Shown: positions 43,214 to 51,980, counted from the stretch's first letter. The stretch: 64,000 nt of DNA from Chitinophagaceae bacterium (GCA_947446645.1 CANFHA010000003.1:62001-126000), one strand, 5' to 3'. A program made the numbers and translations. Notes: generated by a model not told the origin, from the letters alone.

Positions 43214-45301
43214 ATGAAACACAAAACCAGCCTCAAGTGGGCAATACAGGTAATAGCAATGAGCGCACAACTAGCCAGCATGGGCATCAGCACAGATGCG
43301 AATGCCCAAACCAAACACACTGCAAAGGTATCCGACGGATACAGCAGTAATTTTAACGTCATGGCACAATCATTTGCCGATCTTCAGATGCTGCGCTACG
43401 AGGTGCCGGGCTTCGACAAATTAGATCTTAAGCAAAAGCAACTGGCCTATTACCTGTACCAGGCTGGCCTCTGCGGCAGGGATATTATCTACGATCAGAA
43501 AAGCAAGCATGGTATATTGGTGCGCAAGACACTGGAAGCAGTATACGGGTCTTATAGCGGTGACAAGAAGCAGAAGGAGTGGAAGGAATTCGAAACCTAT
43601 TGCGGCAGGTTCTGGTTCAGCAATGGTAATCATCACCACTACAGCAATGAGAAGTTCATTCCGGAATGTTCATTTGCCTATTTTTCATCCTTGGTTATGA
43701 AGAGCAACGAAAAGCTCCTGCCAAAGGAAAACGGCGAAACCACGGCTGCATTCCTGGAGCGCATAAAGCCTGTGATGTATGATATGGGCTTTGAGCCGAA
43801 GGTAGTAGACCAGCGGCCAAACATTGATAACATAGCCAACTCTTCTAATAATTTTTATGAAGGCGTAACCCAAAAAGAAGTAGAAGCATTTTACGACAAG
43901 TTTGACTCAAAAGGCAATGCACCTTCATGGGGCCTCAATAGCAAGCTGGTAAAAGAGAATGGCCAGATAGTAGAGAAAACATGGAAGAGCGGAAGCATGT
44001 ATGGCGCAGCTATAGATAAGATAATAGGTTGGCTGGAAAAGGCGTCAACTGTAGCAGAAGATGAAACTCAGAAGAAGTCGCTGGACCTGCTGGTGCAGTA
44101 CTACAAAACAGGTGACCTGAAAATATGGGACGACTACAACATTGCATGGGTGCATACAGGTTCGCGCATAGACGCTGTAGTAGGCTTTATAGAAGTGTAC
44201 CTCGATGCTATAGGCAAGAAGGCGAGCTTTGAAAGCACAGTATCGCTCAAGGATATTGAAGAGACAAAACGCATAGAGGCCATAGCCAACCAGGCACAGT
44301 GGTTTGAGGATAACTCACCCATAATGGCACAGCACAAAAAGAAGACGGTAAAAGGCATCACCGGCAAGGCCATTACTGTGATTGTAGAAAGTGGTGATGC
44401 AGCCCCCAGTACGCCAATTGGTATTAACCTCCCTAACGCAGAGTGGATACGTAAGGATCATGGTTCTAAGTCAGTATCGCTGAGCAACATTATTCACTCT
44501 TACAATGTAGTAAGTGCGAAAGGCGGCCTGGTAGACGAGTTTGCGGTAAATGAAACAGTGAGTGCCCGTATGAAAAAATACGGAGCTCTCGCCAGCGACT
44601 TGCATACAGATATGCACGAGTGCATAGGCCACGCATCAGGCCAGATAAATGAAGGTGTGGAAACAACAGATAAAACGCTGAAGAACTACGCAAGCTGCCT
44701 GGAAGAAGCCCGTGCCGACCTGGTAGGCCTCTACTTCCTGCCAGACAAAAAGCTGATGGATCTGGGTGTAGTGCCGGATGCTGATGTGGCAAAGGCAGGC
44801 TACGATAACTATATGATGAATGGACTGATGACACAGCTCACCCGCCTGAAGCCGGGCGAACAGCTGGAGGAAGCGCACATGCGCAACCGTGCCGTAGTAG
44901 CGCACTGGGCGTTTGAAAAGGGTAAGAAAGACAACGTAACGTCATTTGTTACTAAGAACGGTAAAACCTATGTGCAGGTGAATGACTATGCAAAACTGCG
45001 TGAGCTGTTTGGTGAGTTGTTAAAGGAGATACAGCGCATAAAATCCGAAGGTGATTATGAAGCAGGTAAAAACCTTGTTGAAAATTATGGCGTAAAAGTA
45101 GATGCAAAGCTGCACAAGGAGATATTGGAGCGCTTTGCTAAGCTGAACATAAAGCCCTACCGCGGCTTTATTCAGCCTAGGCTGGTGCCAATTATGAAAG
45201 GCAATGAGATCACCGATGTGAAAGTAGAATATCCCAACGATTTCTTTGGCCAGATGATGGAGTACGGTAAAGAATATGGATATCTGCCGGTGAAGAACTA
45301 G
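43214..45301 (+). CDS. Exported dipeptidyl-peptidase III (M49 family)
   Basis: 695 aa from the ATG at 43214, which gives a signal peptide (T-S-L-K-W-A-I ... D-A-N-A-Q). The M49 zinc motif HExxGH is seen as H468-E-C-I-G-H473, and the second motif as E-E-A-R-A-D near 497-502, so the site looks intact. DPP III removes dipeptides from the N-terminus of short peptides. Most members are cytosolic; a signal peptide suggests a periplasmic enzyme here, which fits Bacteroidota homologues. It stands alone and ends at a strong hairpin. Confidence 0.9.
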   Translation: MKHKTSLKWAIQVIAMSAQLASMGISTDANAQTKHTAKVSDGYSSNFNVMAQSFADLQMLRYEVPGFDKLDLKQKQLAYYLYQAGLCGRDIIYDQKSKHGILVRKTLEAVYGSYSGDKKQKEWKEFETYCGRFWFSNGNHHHYSNEKFIPECSFAYFSSLVMKSNEKLLPKENGETTAAFLERIKPVMYDMGFEPKVVDQRPNIDNIANSSNNFYEGVTQKEVEAFYDKFDSKGNAPSWGLNSKLVKENGQIVEKTWKSGSMYGAAIDKIIGWLEKASTVAEDETQKKSLDLLVQYYKTGDLKIWDDYNIAWVHTGSRIDAVVGFIEVYLDAIGKKASFESTVSLKDIEETKRIEAIANQAQWFEDNSPIMAQHKKKTVKGITGKAITVIVESGDAAPSTPIGINLPNAEWIRKDHGSKSVSLSNIIHSYNVVSAKGGLVDEFAVNETVSARMKKYGALASDLHTDMHECIGHASGQINEGVETTDKTLKNYASCLEEARADLVGLYFLPDKKLMDLGVVPDADVAKAGYDNYMMNGLMTQLTRLKPGEQLEEAHMRNRAVVAHWAFEKGKKDNVTSFVTKNGKTYVQVNDYAKLRELFGELLKEIQRIKSEGDYEAGKNLVENYGVKVDAKLHKEILERFAKLNIKPYRGFIQPRLVPIMKGNEITDVKVEYPNDFFGQMMEYGKEYGYLPVKN

Positions 45302-45331
45302 CACTGTTTTTTATCTTTTTCTAAGCCAAAT

Positions 45332-45372
45332 AAACGCAATAGAGACGGGATCACCCCGTCTCTATTGCGTTT
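45332..45372. terminator. Bidirectional terminator after the DPP III gene
   Basis: Perfect 18-bp stem (AAACGCAATAGAGACGGG and complement) with loop ATCAC, A-rich before and T-rich after. It lies between convergent genes. Confidence 0.88.
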
Positions 45373-45547
45373 TGAAAATAACCACTTACAATTTTATTAA
45401 AGGCTCAATAGTGAGTCTCATGGTGGGTATACCATTTGAACTTTATGTATACATTACGAACCCTAAAAAGCACGTACCGCGGTATGGGGTATAGTCAATC
45501 CGGAACATGATCTGCTCATACCGGTTGTCTCTTCTGTATACGGACCA

Positions 45548-46216
45548 TTATTTGAAATGCACTAGTGTTCCTTCTGTCTTTTTAAAGGACGTTTTGTTGT
45601 TTTTTACTTCAATTGAGTATGTGTTAAACATTATGTTCGACCGCACTGCAACAACCTCGCCTTTCAACCTCGCTGGTTTCATAGCTGGTGCTGAACTTAA
45701 CAGCCGATCAATTTTTTCTCCAATAGATTTTTCAAAATCTGCCGGTACTTCTTTCTTATTGAAGCCGCCATATTGATAGAAAATAACTTTCCCCTTATTA
45801 TCAAATACGATCTCTGAAACGTCCATCGTGTAACTGCCATCTGGTAGCGTGTTCAGTTCGTCAGACAGGTTCTTTAAAATATACTCTTCTAATGGCCCGT
45901 CTTTGGCATACGGTTCAGGCTGTGTTGTTACATCGTCTGTACTGCAGAGTTTATTCCCGTTCATTTTTTTAACAATAGGATGTGTGTGCACTATTATCTG
46001 TCGCTCTTCCTTTGTTGACGGGTCTTCCATTAGCATAGTATCGGTACTGCCTTTTGACAGCTCAAACTTGTTACCCTTATAAGTGACAATATTTCCGTTC
46101 CTTTCAAATGCTTGTGCAAAACTATTTTTTGTGAAACCTATACTGCACACCAATAGAAGTGGTATGAAAACAAGCATCTTTGTTCTTGCGGAAATTGATG
46201 ATTTTCGTGTTAGCAT
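45548..46216 (-). CDS. Exported protein of unknown function A
   Basis: 222 aa from the ATG at 46216 (M-L-T-R-K-S-S-I-S); an upstream ATG at 46270 is unlikely. A signal peptide runs to N-S-F-A-Q (about residue 35). The C-terminal half (about 95-200) has a pattern F-D-N-K-G-K-V-I-F-Y-Q-Y-G-G-F then E-K-I-D-R-L-L and M-K-P-A-R-L-K-G, loosely like the C-terminal domain of TonB-type proteins but too weak to assign. Its leader resembles that of the next gene upstream (46402-46863), hinting that the pair shares an origin. Confidence 0.6.
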   Translation of the reverse strand: MLTRKSSISARTKMLVFIPLLLVCSIGFTKNSFAQAFERNGNIVTYKGNKFELSKGSTDTMLMEDPSTKEERQIIVHTHPIVKKMNGNKLCSTDDVTTQPEPYAKDGPLEEYILKNLSDELNTLPDGSYTMDVSEIVFDNKGKVIFYQYGGFNKKEVPADFEKSIGEKIDRLLSSAPAMKPARLKGEVVAVRSNIMFNTYSIEVKNNKTSFKKTEGTLVHFK

Positions 46217-46401
46217 AATGATTTCATTTTTATGGGTGAACGATTGATTGCAATGGGTTACTGAAGGCACAGTTTGCAGCAGCGCCTGCTCTTCCGGACA
46301 TTTGCTATAAAACTGCAGCTTTTGTTTTACTCATTTATCTGCGCGTATTTATGGTACGTTCCCTGCACAGAAAAATGCCGGGGATAAGTTTATAGTTCAG
46401 G

Positions 46402-46863
46402 CTATTTTATCGTAAGATCACAAAGCCAGCTTCCCACAGACACTATTGCTCCCGTCTTGTTATTCCTGAGCTTAATATCATCAACGAACATTCTCGTTGT
46501 GTCTCCCGCCGTATTTTTATATTTCTTTATGGCATCTACTGCTTTGTCCGTCATTTTGGTTGTCTCTTGTTTCAATGGGCCGTAGAACTCATTTCCTTTT
46601 GGCAAAAATGAAATACTGTATGTCACAAGTGTATAGCCGGTATCATTGCATACGAGCATTGGGGTTGCCGACGCTTCATCATAAGTTCGGTGAACTCTCC
46701 CGATTCCTTTGGGCACTGCGCTGCCAAATAGCGACATATCTATTTTGCTTTTACCTTCCTGTGAAAAAGCACTTTTTGAAAAGCACAAAATGCACACAAG
46801 CGCAATGGGTATTATTACCACCATCTTGTTTTTGGCTACTTTACCTGATCTAACTGTAAGCAT
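46402..46863 (-). CDS. Exported protein of unknown function B
   Basis: 153 aa. A signal peptide ends K-S-A-F-S-Q (about residue 35); the leader M-L-T-V-R-S-G-K resembles that of gene A (M-L-T-R-K-S-S). The C-terminal half (Y-S-I-S-F-L-P, then M-T-D-K-A-V-D-A-I-K-K-Y-K, then F-V-D-D-I-K-L-R-N) reminds me of the C-terminal domain of GldM, the T9SS motor partner, but the similarity is by eye and weak. 185 nt separate it from gene A. Confidence 0.6.
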   Translation of the reverse strand: MLTVRSGKVAKNKMVVIIPIALVCILCFSKSAFSQEGKSKIDMSLFGSAVPKGIGRVHRTYDEASATPMLVCNDTGYTLVTYSISFLPKGNEFYGPLKQETTKMTDKAVDAIKKYKNTAGDTTRMFVDDIKLRNNKTGAIVSVGSWLCDLTIK

Positions 46864-46889
46864 AACGATTGGGTTTTAAAAGTCATATT

Positions 46890-46897
46890 CAAAATTA
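46890..46897 (-). promoter_or_regulatory. -7 promoter element of exported protein B
   Basis: Minus-strand TAATTTTG, an exact TAnnTTTG match, 26 nt before the ATG at 46863. May also serve gene A. Confidence 0.45.
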
Positions 46898-46942
46898 GCA
46901 AAGCAATTGTAATCTGTTTTACCGTTTACCCCACATAACACA

Positions 46943-46967
46943 AAAGCCGCCCCAAAAGGGCGGCTTT
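46943..46967 (-). terminator. Terminator of the etfB-etfA operon
   Basis: AAAGCCGCCC / GGGCGGCTTT, 10-bp stem, loop of 4-5 nt. On the minus strand it is followed by TTTTGTG and lies about 90 nt after the etfA stop. Confidence 0.8.
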
Positions 46968-47038
46968 ACATTCTTATATACAATCAAGACAACATGGTTG
47001 CAAAATGCGCTAAAGCAGAAAGCTTATTCTCAAAGCAT

Positions 47039-47060
47039 TCCCCTTTAGGGGCAGGGGGTT
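47039..47060. repeat. C/G-rich repeat overlapping the etfA stop
   Basis: TCCCCTTTAGGGG-CA-GGGGGTT. Its last two bases are part of the etfA stop codon (minus-strand TAA at 47061-47059). Nearly identical to 9485-9505, which touches the rpmI stop in the same orientation. Confidence 0.55.
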
Positions 47061-48030
47061 AGTTCCCCTTAAATTTCTTCACCGCTTCAGTCAGCTTAGG
47101 TACTATTTCCATAGCATCGCCCAGCACACCGTAGTCAGCAGCCTTAAAGAATGGTGCTTCCGGATCCTTGTTGATCACCACTATGGTCTTAGAGCCGTTC
47201 ACACCAGCCAGGTGTTGTATAGCGCCTGATATGCCTACTGCTATATACAGGTTAGGGCGAATGGTGCCGCCTGTCTGGCCTACGTGCTCATTGTGTGGGC
47301 GCCAGTGGCTGTCTGCTACCGGGCGGCTGCACGCAAGTGCTGCTCCCAGCTCTGTAGCCAGTGCTTCTATTACATACCAGTTTTCAGGTCCCTTCAGGCC
47401 ACGGCCGCCGGATACCACCAGTTCCGCTTCAGACAGTGGCACACTGCCCGATGCCTTGCTCACTTCTACAGTCTTTACAGAAAAATCTTTGTCCTCAAAC
47501 GATACATCAAGGTTATCCACCGTTGCGCTTCCTTCGCCCTTTACTACAGGGTAAGTGTTAGGCATCAGGGTTATCACCTTTGCGTCGCTTGTTATGTTCA
47601 CAAAAGCAAAAGCCTTGCCTGAGAATACGTTCTTCTTCACTACAAAACCCTTAGAAAGGTCGGGATAGGAAACAGCACCCGCTACCAGGCCGGCCTTCAG
47701 GCGTGCAGCAAGGCGTGGAGATACTGCTTTACCCACAGTATCGTGCAGACCTACTATCACCTTTGCGCCTTCCTTGTGCGCAGCAGCAACCATTACCTTG
47801 GTATATGCGCGGCTGTTGAAATCGTTGAGGCGGGCATCAGTAGTATGCAGCACTTTGTTAGCGCCATACTGGCCCAGTTCCTGCATAGCAGCATTGTCTG
47901 CATTGCCCACAGCCACCGCCGTCACGGTAGTGTTCATTCCTTTCGCGATGTTGGCCGCATATTGTACTGCCTCAAGAGATTTTTTCTTGAAAACCCCACC
48001 TGCATGTTCAACTAAAACAAGTACGCTCAT
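47059..48030 (-). CDS. etfA: Electron transfer flavoprotein alpha subunit
   Basis: 323 aa. The C-terminal FAD domain has the signature region A-V-G-I-S-G-A-I-Q-H-L-A-G, then I-V-V-I-N-K-D-P-E-A-P-F-F and Y-G-V-L-G-D. With EtfB it carries electrons from acyl-CoA and other dehydrogenases to the ETF:quinone oxidoreductase. Downstream of etfB with a 108-nt low-complexity spacer. Confidence 0.96.
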   Translation of the reverse strand: MSVLVLVEHAGGVFKKKSLEAVQYAANIAKGMNTTVTAVAVGNADNAAMQELGQYGANKVLHTTDARLNDFNSRAYTKVMVAAAHKEGAKVIVGLHDTVGKAVSPRLAARLKAGLVAGAVSYPDLSKGFVVKKNVFSGKAFAFVNITSDAKVITLMPNTYPVVKGEGSATVDNLDVSFEDKDFSVKTVEVSKASGSVPLSEAELVVSGGRGLKGPENWYVIEALATELGAALACSRPVADSHWRPHNEHVGQTGGTIRPNLYIAVGISGAIQHLAGVNGSKTIVVINKDPEAPFFKAADYGVLGDAMEIVPKLTEAVKKFKGN

Positions 48031-48138
48031 CTTTATAGTAATTTGTAATTAGTAGTTAGTAATTAGTCTTTCGTAGTTAGTCATGGATCAATTCTGGATT
48101 ACCATGGGTCATTTTCAAATTTGCACATTTTCAAATTA
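48031..48138. repeat. Low-complexity spacer between etfB and etfA
   Basis: GTAATTAGTAGTTAGTAATTAG words followed by TTTCAAATTTGCACATTTTC and similar repeats. Same style as the spacers after ftsL and between the heptose genes. No ORF. Confidence 0.45.
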
Positions 48139-48882
48139 TCAAATTACTTTGGCCTCCGTATGCAGCAACTGCACCAGTTCATCCATATTATCTGCCGATA
48201 TCATTTTCACCCCAGACTTGGCAGGTGGTAATTCGTAAGATACTATTGTGCTCAGCGCATCAATGGCAGCAGGAGCCACCACTTTCAGCGGCTTCGTGCG
48301 TGCAGCCATAATGCCGCGCATATTTGGTATACGCGCTTCAGCCACACCCTTCTGGCAGCTTATTACCAGCGGCAGGCTGCAGGAGTCTGTTTCCTCACCG
48401 CCCTCTATTTCACGCTTGGTAGTTACTGCCGTTCCGGCAACATCTATTTTGGTAGCAAAGCCTATATAGTTCATGTCCAGCAGTTCTGCTATCATAGCAG
48501 GTACTGAGCCATTGTTATAGTCTATCGATTCTTTGCCACACAGCACCAGGTCATAGCCGCCTGCCTTCGCATATTCTGCTATCTGGGCAGCCACGGCATA
48601 GGTGTCATTGCTGTCGGTGTCTATACGTATTGCTTCATCACCACCCAGGGCCAGGGCCTTGCGTATTACCGGCTCAGCATCAGCCTTGCCTACAGTTATG
48701 AAGTGTACATCAGTAGCAGCACCTGCTTCCTTCAGTTCCAGCGCACGCACTATCGCATACCATTCATCCCATGGATTAATGATAAACGTAACGCCTTGAG
48801 TATTGAAGTTGGTATTATTATCGCTGAAAGCGACTTTGGTAGTGGTATCAGGTACCGGGCAAATACAAACGAGTATTTTCAT
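48139..48882 (-). CDS. etfB: Electron transfer flavoprotein beta subunit
   Basis: 247 aa. Opens I-L-V-C-I-C-P-V-P-D-T, then N-P-W-D-E-W-Y-A-I-V-R-A-L-E-L-K-E and L-C-G-K-E-S-I-D-Y-N-N-G-S-V, all family hallmarks. Binds AMP and docks partner dehydrogenases. First gene of the etfBA operon, reading away from the 700-nt noncoding region. Confidence 0.96.
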   Translation of the reverse strand: MKILVCICPVPDTTTKVAFSDNNTNFNTQGVTFIINPWDEWYAIVRALELKEAGAATDVHFITVGKADAEPVIRKALALGGDEAIRIDTDSNDTYAVAAQIAEYAKAGGYDLVLCGKESIDYNNGSVPAMIAELLDMNYIGFATKIDVAGTAVTTKREIEGGEETDSCSLPLVISCQKGVAEARIPNMRGIMAARTKPLKVVAPAAIDALSTIVSYELPPAKSGVKMISADNMDELVQLLHTEAKVI

Positions 48883-48945
48883 TAAGTCAAAAGTTAAGAG
48901 TCAAAACGTATAAAAACACCAAAAAATAGTAAGCGTTTGGGATTG

Positions 48946-48980
48946 CAAAAGTATGGTTTGTTATGGAAAAACCTTGCAAA
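48946..48980 (-). promoter_or_regulatory. Candidate promoter of etfBA
   Basis: Minus-strand TACTTTTG (48953-48946) is an exact TAnnTTTG match; a minus-strand TTTG (48980-48977) lies 23 nt upstream, a few bases longer than the usual spacing. The leader to the etfB ATG would be about 57-60 nt. CAAATTCC occurs three times on the plus strand (48977, 49075, 49084). Confidence 0.5.
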
Positions 48981-49241
48981 TTCCTTACAAAACCTCTACA
49001 CAATAAGTTTTCGCACAAACTGCTACACAAAGTCGCCAATCACCTGCCGCCATAGAAAGCATCCTACTATTCTGCAAATTCCACAAATTCCAGTTCAGAC
49101 AATTGTGGATATCTCCGGCACAAATTTTGCTGCATAATAGTCCCCGCATTGTTGTGGATTTCCATGCCATTTTTACAAACTAAGAACTAACCATGCCCGT
49201 ATATTACATCAACTGCAAACCTGGATACTGCATATTGATCA

Positions 49242-49526
49242 CGGGGCATAATGGGTAATTGTGAGGCATCAAATGGGACATTTTTGGACCCTCATAACGT
49301 AAACCCAAAACGATCAGGATGATCATAAAAATCAAACACCTCACAGCACAATCAGAATGCCCCACTGGGCAAAAACGGGACATGGCCTTATATATAACCG
49401 ACTAAAAATCAAGCCGTGAAATTTCAAAATGCCCCATATCACTGTGTCTTATATTTGTCTTAAAATGGGGCATTTCATTTTCAAAGCTAATAACACTTTT
49501 CAAAAACAGCACAAAAAAATGCCCCA
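49242..49526. other. Cluster of seven ATGYCCCR octamers in noncoding DNA
   Basis: ATGYCCCR occurs at 49242-49249 (reverse), 49274-49281 (reverse), 49357-49364, 49376-49383 (reverse), 49429-49436, 49466-49473 (reverse) and 49519-49526. Four are ATGCCCCA exactly. Flanks are mostly A-rich (AAAATGCCCCA). Two copies pair as an 11-bp inverted repeat (49427-49437 with 49465-49475). The surrounding gap 48883-49582 has no credible ORF. Could be a multi-site operator upstream of etfB, a small RNA region, or a repeat family. Confidence 0.6.
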
Positions 49527-49543
49527 AACCAGCGGTTTGGGGC
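49511..49543 (-). terminator. Terminator of the nif3/zinc-ribbon operon
   Basis: GCCCCAAACC-AGC-GGTTTGGGGC, perfect 10-bp stem with a 3-nt loop, followed on the minus strand by ATTTTTTT. It lies 40 nt after the stop of the zinc-ribbon gene. Confidence 0.9.
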
Positions 49544-49582
49544 AAATAAATCTTGTAAATTTTATGATCCTTAAATCCTGAT

Positions 49583-50338
49583 CTATGCTTTGTTCAACTT
49601 ATCATTCATGTCACTGTCTACCAATATACGGCCGCAATGCTCACATACTATTATCTTCTTGTGCTGACGAATTTCGCTCTGGCGCTGTGGAGGTATTACA
49701 TTGAAGCAGCCACCACACGAGTCACGTACGATTGGGACCACAGCCAGTCCATTGCGGTAGCTGGTACGGATACGCTCATAGGCCAGCAGCAGGCGTGGAT
49801 CTACTTTCTCTTTTGCTTCGTCAGATTTTTCTGCCAGTACTTTTTCTTCCTTTTCAGTATCGGCAGTTATTTTCTCCAGCTCCGAACGCTTAATGGCCAG
49901 TGCGCTTTCTACGTCAGTTATTTTTTCTTCCGTCTTCAGGCGGGCATTCATGCGGTCCTTCTGCTCGTAAGTGGCATCCTTAATGTGTTTTTCATTAAGC
50001 TTCACTTCAAGCTCCTGCATTTCCATTTCCTTATTAATGGCCTCAAACTCACGGTTATTCTTTACGTTGTCCTGCTGCTTTTCATACTTCTTTATGAGCG
50101 CCTGGGAGTCTTTTTTCGAGGTAGACTTCGTCTCAATGAAGTTATTAATGTTAGCGATCTCCGAATCTATATTGGTGATACGGGTTTGCAGCCCTTCAAT
50201 CTCATCTTCAAGGTCTTTCACTTCCATCGGCAGCTCGCCCTTCAATGTCTTGATCTCGTCTATCTTTGAGTCGATTTTCTGCAATACAAGGACAGCAGTG
50301 AGTTTTTCTTCGACCGAAAAGTCTTTTACAGTAGCCAT
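49583..50338 (-). CDS. Coiled-coil protein with C4 zinc ribbon
   Basis: 251 aa. Residues about 10-180 are a long coiled coil (repeated E-K-x-x-x-L heptads), followed by a zinc ribbon with C-G-G-C and C-E-H-C (about 208-235). This is the CT398-like family, proposed to bind nucleic acid or act with RNA-related partners; the exact function is unknown. The ATG overlaps the nif3 stop by one base (TAATG), so the two are translated together, a pairing widely seen in bacteria. Confidence 0.85.
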   Translation of the reverse strand: MATVKDFSVEEKLTAVLVLQKIDSKIDEIKTLKGELPMEVKDLEDEIEGLQTRITNIDSEIANINNFIETKSTSKKDSQALIKKYEKQQDNVKNNREFEAINKEMEMQELEVKLNEKHIKDATYEQKDRMNARLKTEEKITDVESALAIKRSELEKITADTEKEEKVLAEKSDEAKEKVDPRLLLAYERIRTSYRNGLAVVPIVRDSCGGCFNVIPPQRQSEIRQHKKIIVCEHCGRILVDSDMNDKLNKA

Positions 50339-51438
50339 TAGTAAAAATATTTTACAGGATTGGTATTTATATTTGATAAAAGGATTGCAAATGTAGGGAA
50401 TTTTCTCTTAAGAATAGTCTCAAATATTTCGGGCGTATATTGTTCGCTCTCATAATGCCCTATATCAGCTATAATAATTTTTTCTTCTGCGTCGAAAAAT
50501 TGATGGTATTTATAGTCGCCGGTAATAAATATATCAGCTTTAGCCCTTATGGCATGCGGCAGTAAGAAACTCCCCGATCCACCGCAGAAGGCCACTTTTT
50601 CTACCTTTTTGCCCTTTAGTACAGTGTGTCGTATACATTCAGCCCTCATCTGTTTCTTCACCACTGCCAGGAAATCAGCCTCATCCATAGCTACCGGCAA
50701 AGTACCCACCATACCTGCACCTATCTGCTGGTTGCTGTTGCTTAGGGGTATCAGTTCGTAGGCTACCTCTTCATATATATGGTTTTCAAATAACGCCCTT
50801 AAAACATTGCCTTCATTATGTTTCTCTACCAGCACCTCTATTTTTACTTCCTCCACGTCTTCTCGCGCGCCGTTGGCCTGGCCTATTGCAGGGTTAGTAT
50901 TGGCACCGGGTTTAAAGGTCCCTACGCCTCGTGCGTTAAAACTGCTCTCCTTATAGTTACCCACCTGGCCGGCGCCCGCAGCAAACAGGGCATCGCGCAC
51001 CTTATCTGCCACATGCAGCGGGGCGTAGGTGTACAGCTTGCTCAGTATATTGCTTTTTGGCTCCAGTATCCGTATGTCTTTAAGGCCAAGCTTTTCGGCT
51101 ATTTTGGCGTTTACGCCATGGTACATATTGTCCAGGTTAGTATGGGCGGTGTAGATGGTAATGTCATTCTTTATTGCTTTCAGCACAATGCGCTCCACAT
51201 AATTCCTTCCCATGAGTTTCTTTATCCCCGAGAAAATAACAGGGTGGTGGCACACTATCATATTACATCCCCGCTGCATGGCCTCCTCAAGCACTGCCTC
51301 TGTCACATCCAGCGACAACAACACGGCGGTCACTTCAGCCTCGGGGTTGCCCACTTGTATGCCTGCATTGTCATAGCTTTCCTGGTAGAGTGCGGGCGCT
51401 TCTTCTTCTATTGTTGCGGTGATGTCTTTAACTAGCAT
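50338..51438 (-). CDS. Nif3-like dinuclear metal-centre protein (YqfO/YbgI type)
   Basis: 366 aa. N-terminal half has S-Y-D-N-A-G-I-Q-V-G and V-C-H-H-P-V-I-F-S, the C-terminal half G-D-Y-K-Y-H-Q-F and I-A-D-I-G-H-Y-E-S-E: these carry the His/Asp/Glu ligands of the two-metal site. A central insertion (about 130-240) is the PII-like domain present in the longer YqfO subtype. Family members form hexameric toroids; proposed roles include GTP cyclohydrolase I type 2 activity, not established. First gene of the two-gene operon. Confidence 0.9.
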   Translation of the reverse strand: MLVKDITATIEEEAPALYQESYDNAGIQVGNPEAEVTAVLLSLDVTEAVLEEAMQRGCNMIVCHHPVIFSGIKKLMGRNYVERIVLKAIKNDITIYTAHTNLDNMYHGVNAKIAEKLGLKDIRILEPKSNILSKLYTYAPLHVADKVRDALFAAGAGQVGNYKESSFNARGVGTFKPGANTNPAIGQANGAREDVEEVKIEVLVEKHNEGNVLRALFENHIYEEVAYELIPLSNSNQQIGAGMVGTLPVAMDEADFLAVVKKQMRAECIRHTVLKGKKVEKVAFCGGSGSFLLPHAIRAKADIFITGDYKYHQFFDAEEKIIIADIGHYESEQYTPEIFETILKRKFPTFAILLSNINTNPVKYFY

Positions 51439-51578
51439 AACATTCTTATTGGGCAGGCTAATTTACTACCGATTAGCCGTATTACCCTAATAAACGCCGG
51501 TAACATAAACTTATTCCAAGGGGTGCAGGATTAACACAATTTTATTTTTTCAATCACTAATATTGCAATCGGTTAGGT

Positions 51579-51953
51579 ATGCTAAAGTCACAGATATATA
51601 TTGTACAGCTGGTAGGTGTCATCCTGCTATTGTGCGGTTACTTATTAAGTGATCAGCCCGACAGCCTGTCGGTGATGCATTTTAACAATAGTTCGGATTG
51701 TCAGTATGTGTTCAAAAAGGCAAGAAAGCCTATTGACAAAAGCCTTTCGGGTGAAACATGTTCATCCACCGATCGCCACCCTGGTCGGCGTACCAGTGTA
51801 CCGAAATTTATTTCTTACGAAGTAGTGTTACCGGTGGTGCATACTTACGCGTACCATCCTTATACCGAGGTGAATTATGCTTTTCCGCTACAGGAAAACT
51901 ATGCTTATTTATTCTTCGAGGAAATAAATCCTCCCCCGCCAAAGTCCTGCTAG
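51579..51953 (+). CDS. Small exported or membrane protein upstream of the metal efflux genes
   Basis: 124 aa. One N-terminal hydrophobic segment (about 7-24), then a polar region with three Cys (including S-D-C-Q-Y and G-E-T-C-S-S) and a C-terminal N-P-P-P-P-K-S-C. No family recognised. It is 66 nt upstream of the TolC-like gene on the same strand, so a part in metal sensing or efflux is possible from position alone. Confidence 0.5.
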   Translation: MLKSQIYIVQLVGVILLLCGYLLSDQPDSLSVMHFNNSSDCQYVFKKARKPIDKSLSGETCSSTDRHPGRRTSVPKFISYEVVLPVVHTYAYHPYTEVNYAFPLQENYAYLFFEEINPPPPKSC

Positions 51954-51960
51954 TCTACGG

Positions 51961-51980
51961 GTATATGCCAGTGCATATAC
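51961..51980. promoter_or_regulatory. Operator-like palindrome before the TolC-like gene
   Basis: GTATATGC-CAGT-GCATATAC, perfect 8-bp arms, 39 nt upstream of the TolC-like start. Size and symmetry fit a dimeric repressor site, but a hairpin in the leader is also possible. Confidence 0.4.

Noticed and set aside
48937-49137. 66-codon plus-strand ORF in the etfB upstream region
   Set aside because: No hydrophobic core, motif or start signal; overlaps the candidate promoter of etfBA.
49242-49526. CRISPR array
   Set aside because: The repeated unit is only 8 nt, in both orientations, with irregular spacing and no cas genes.
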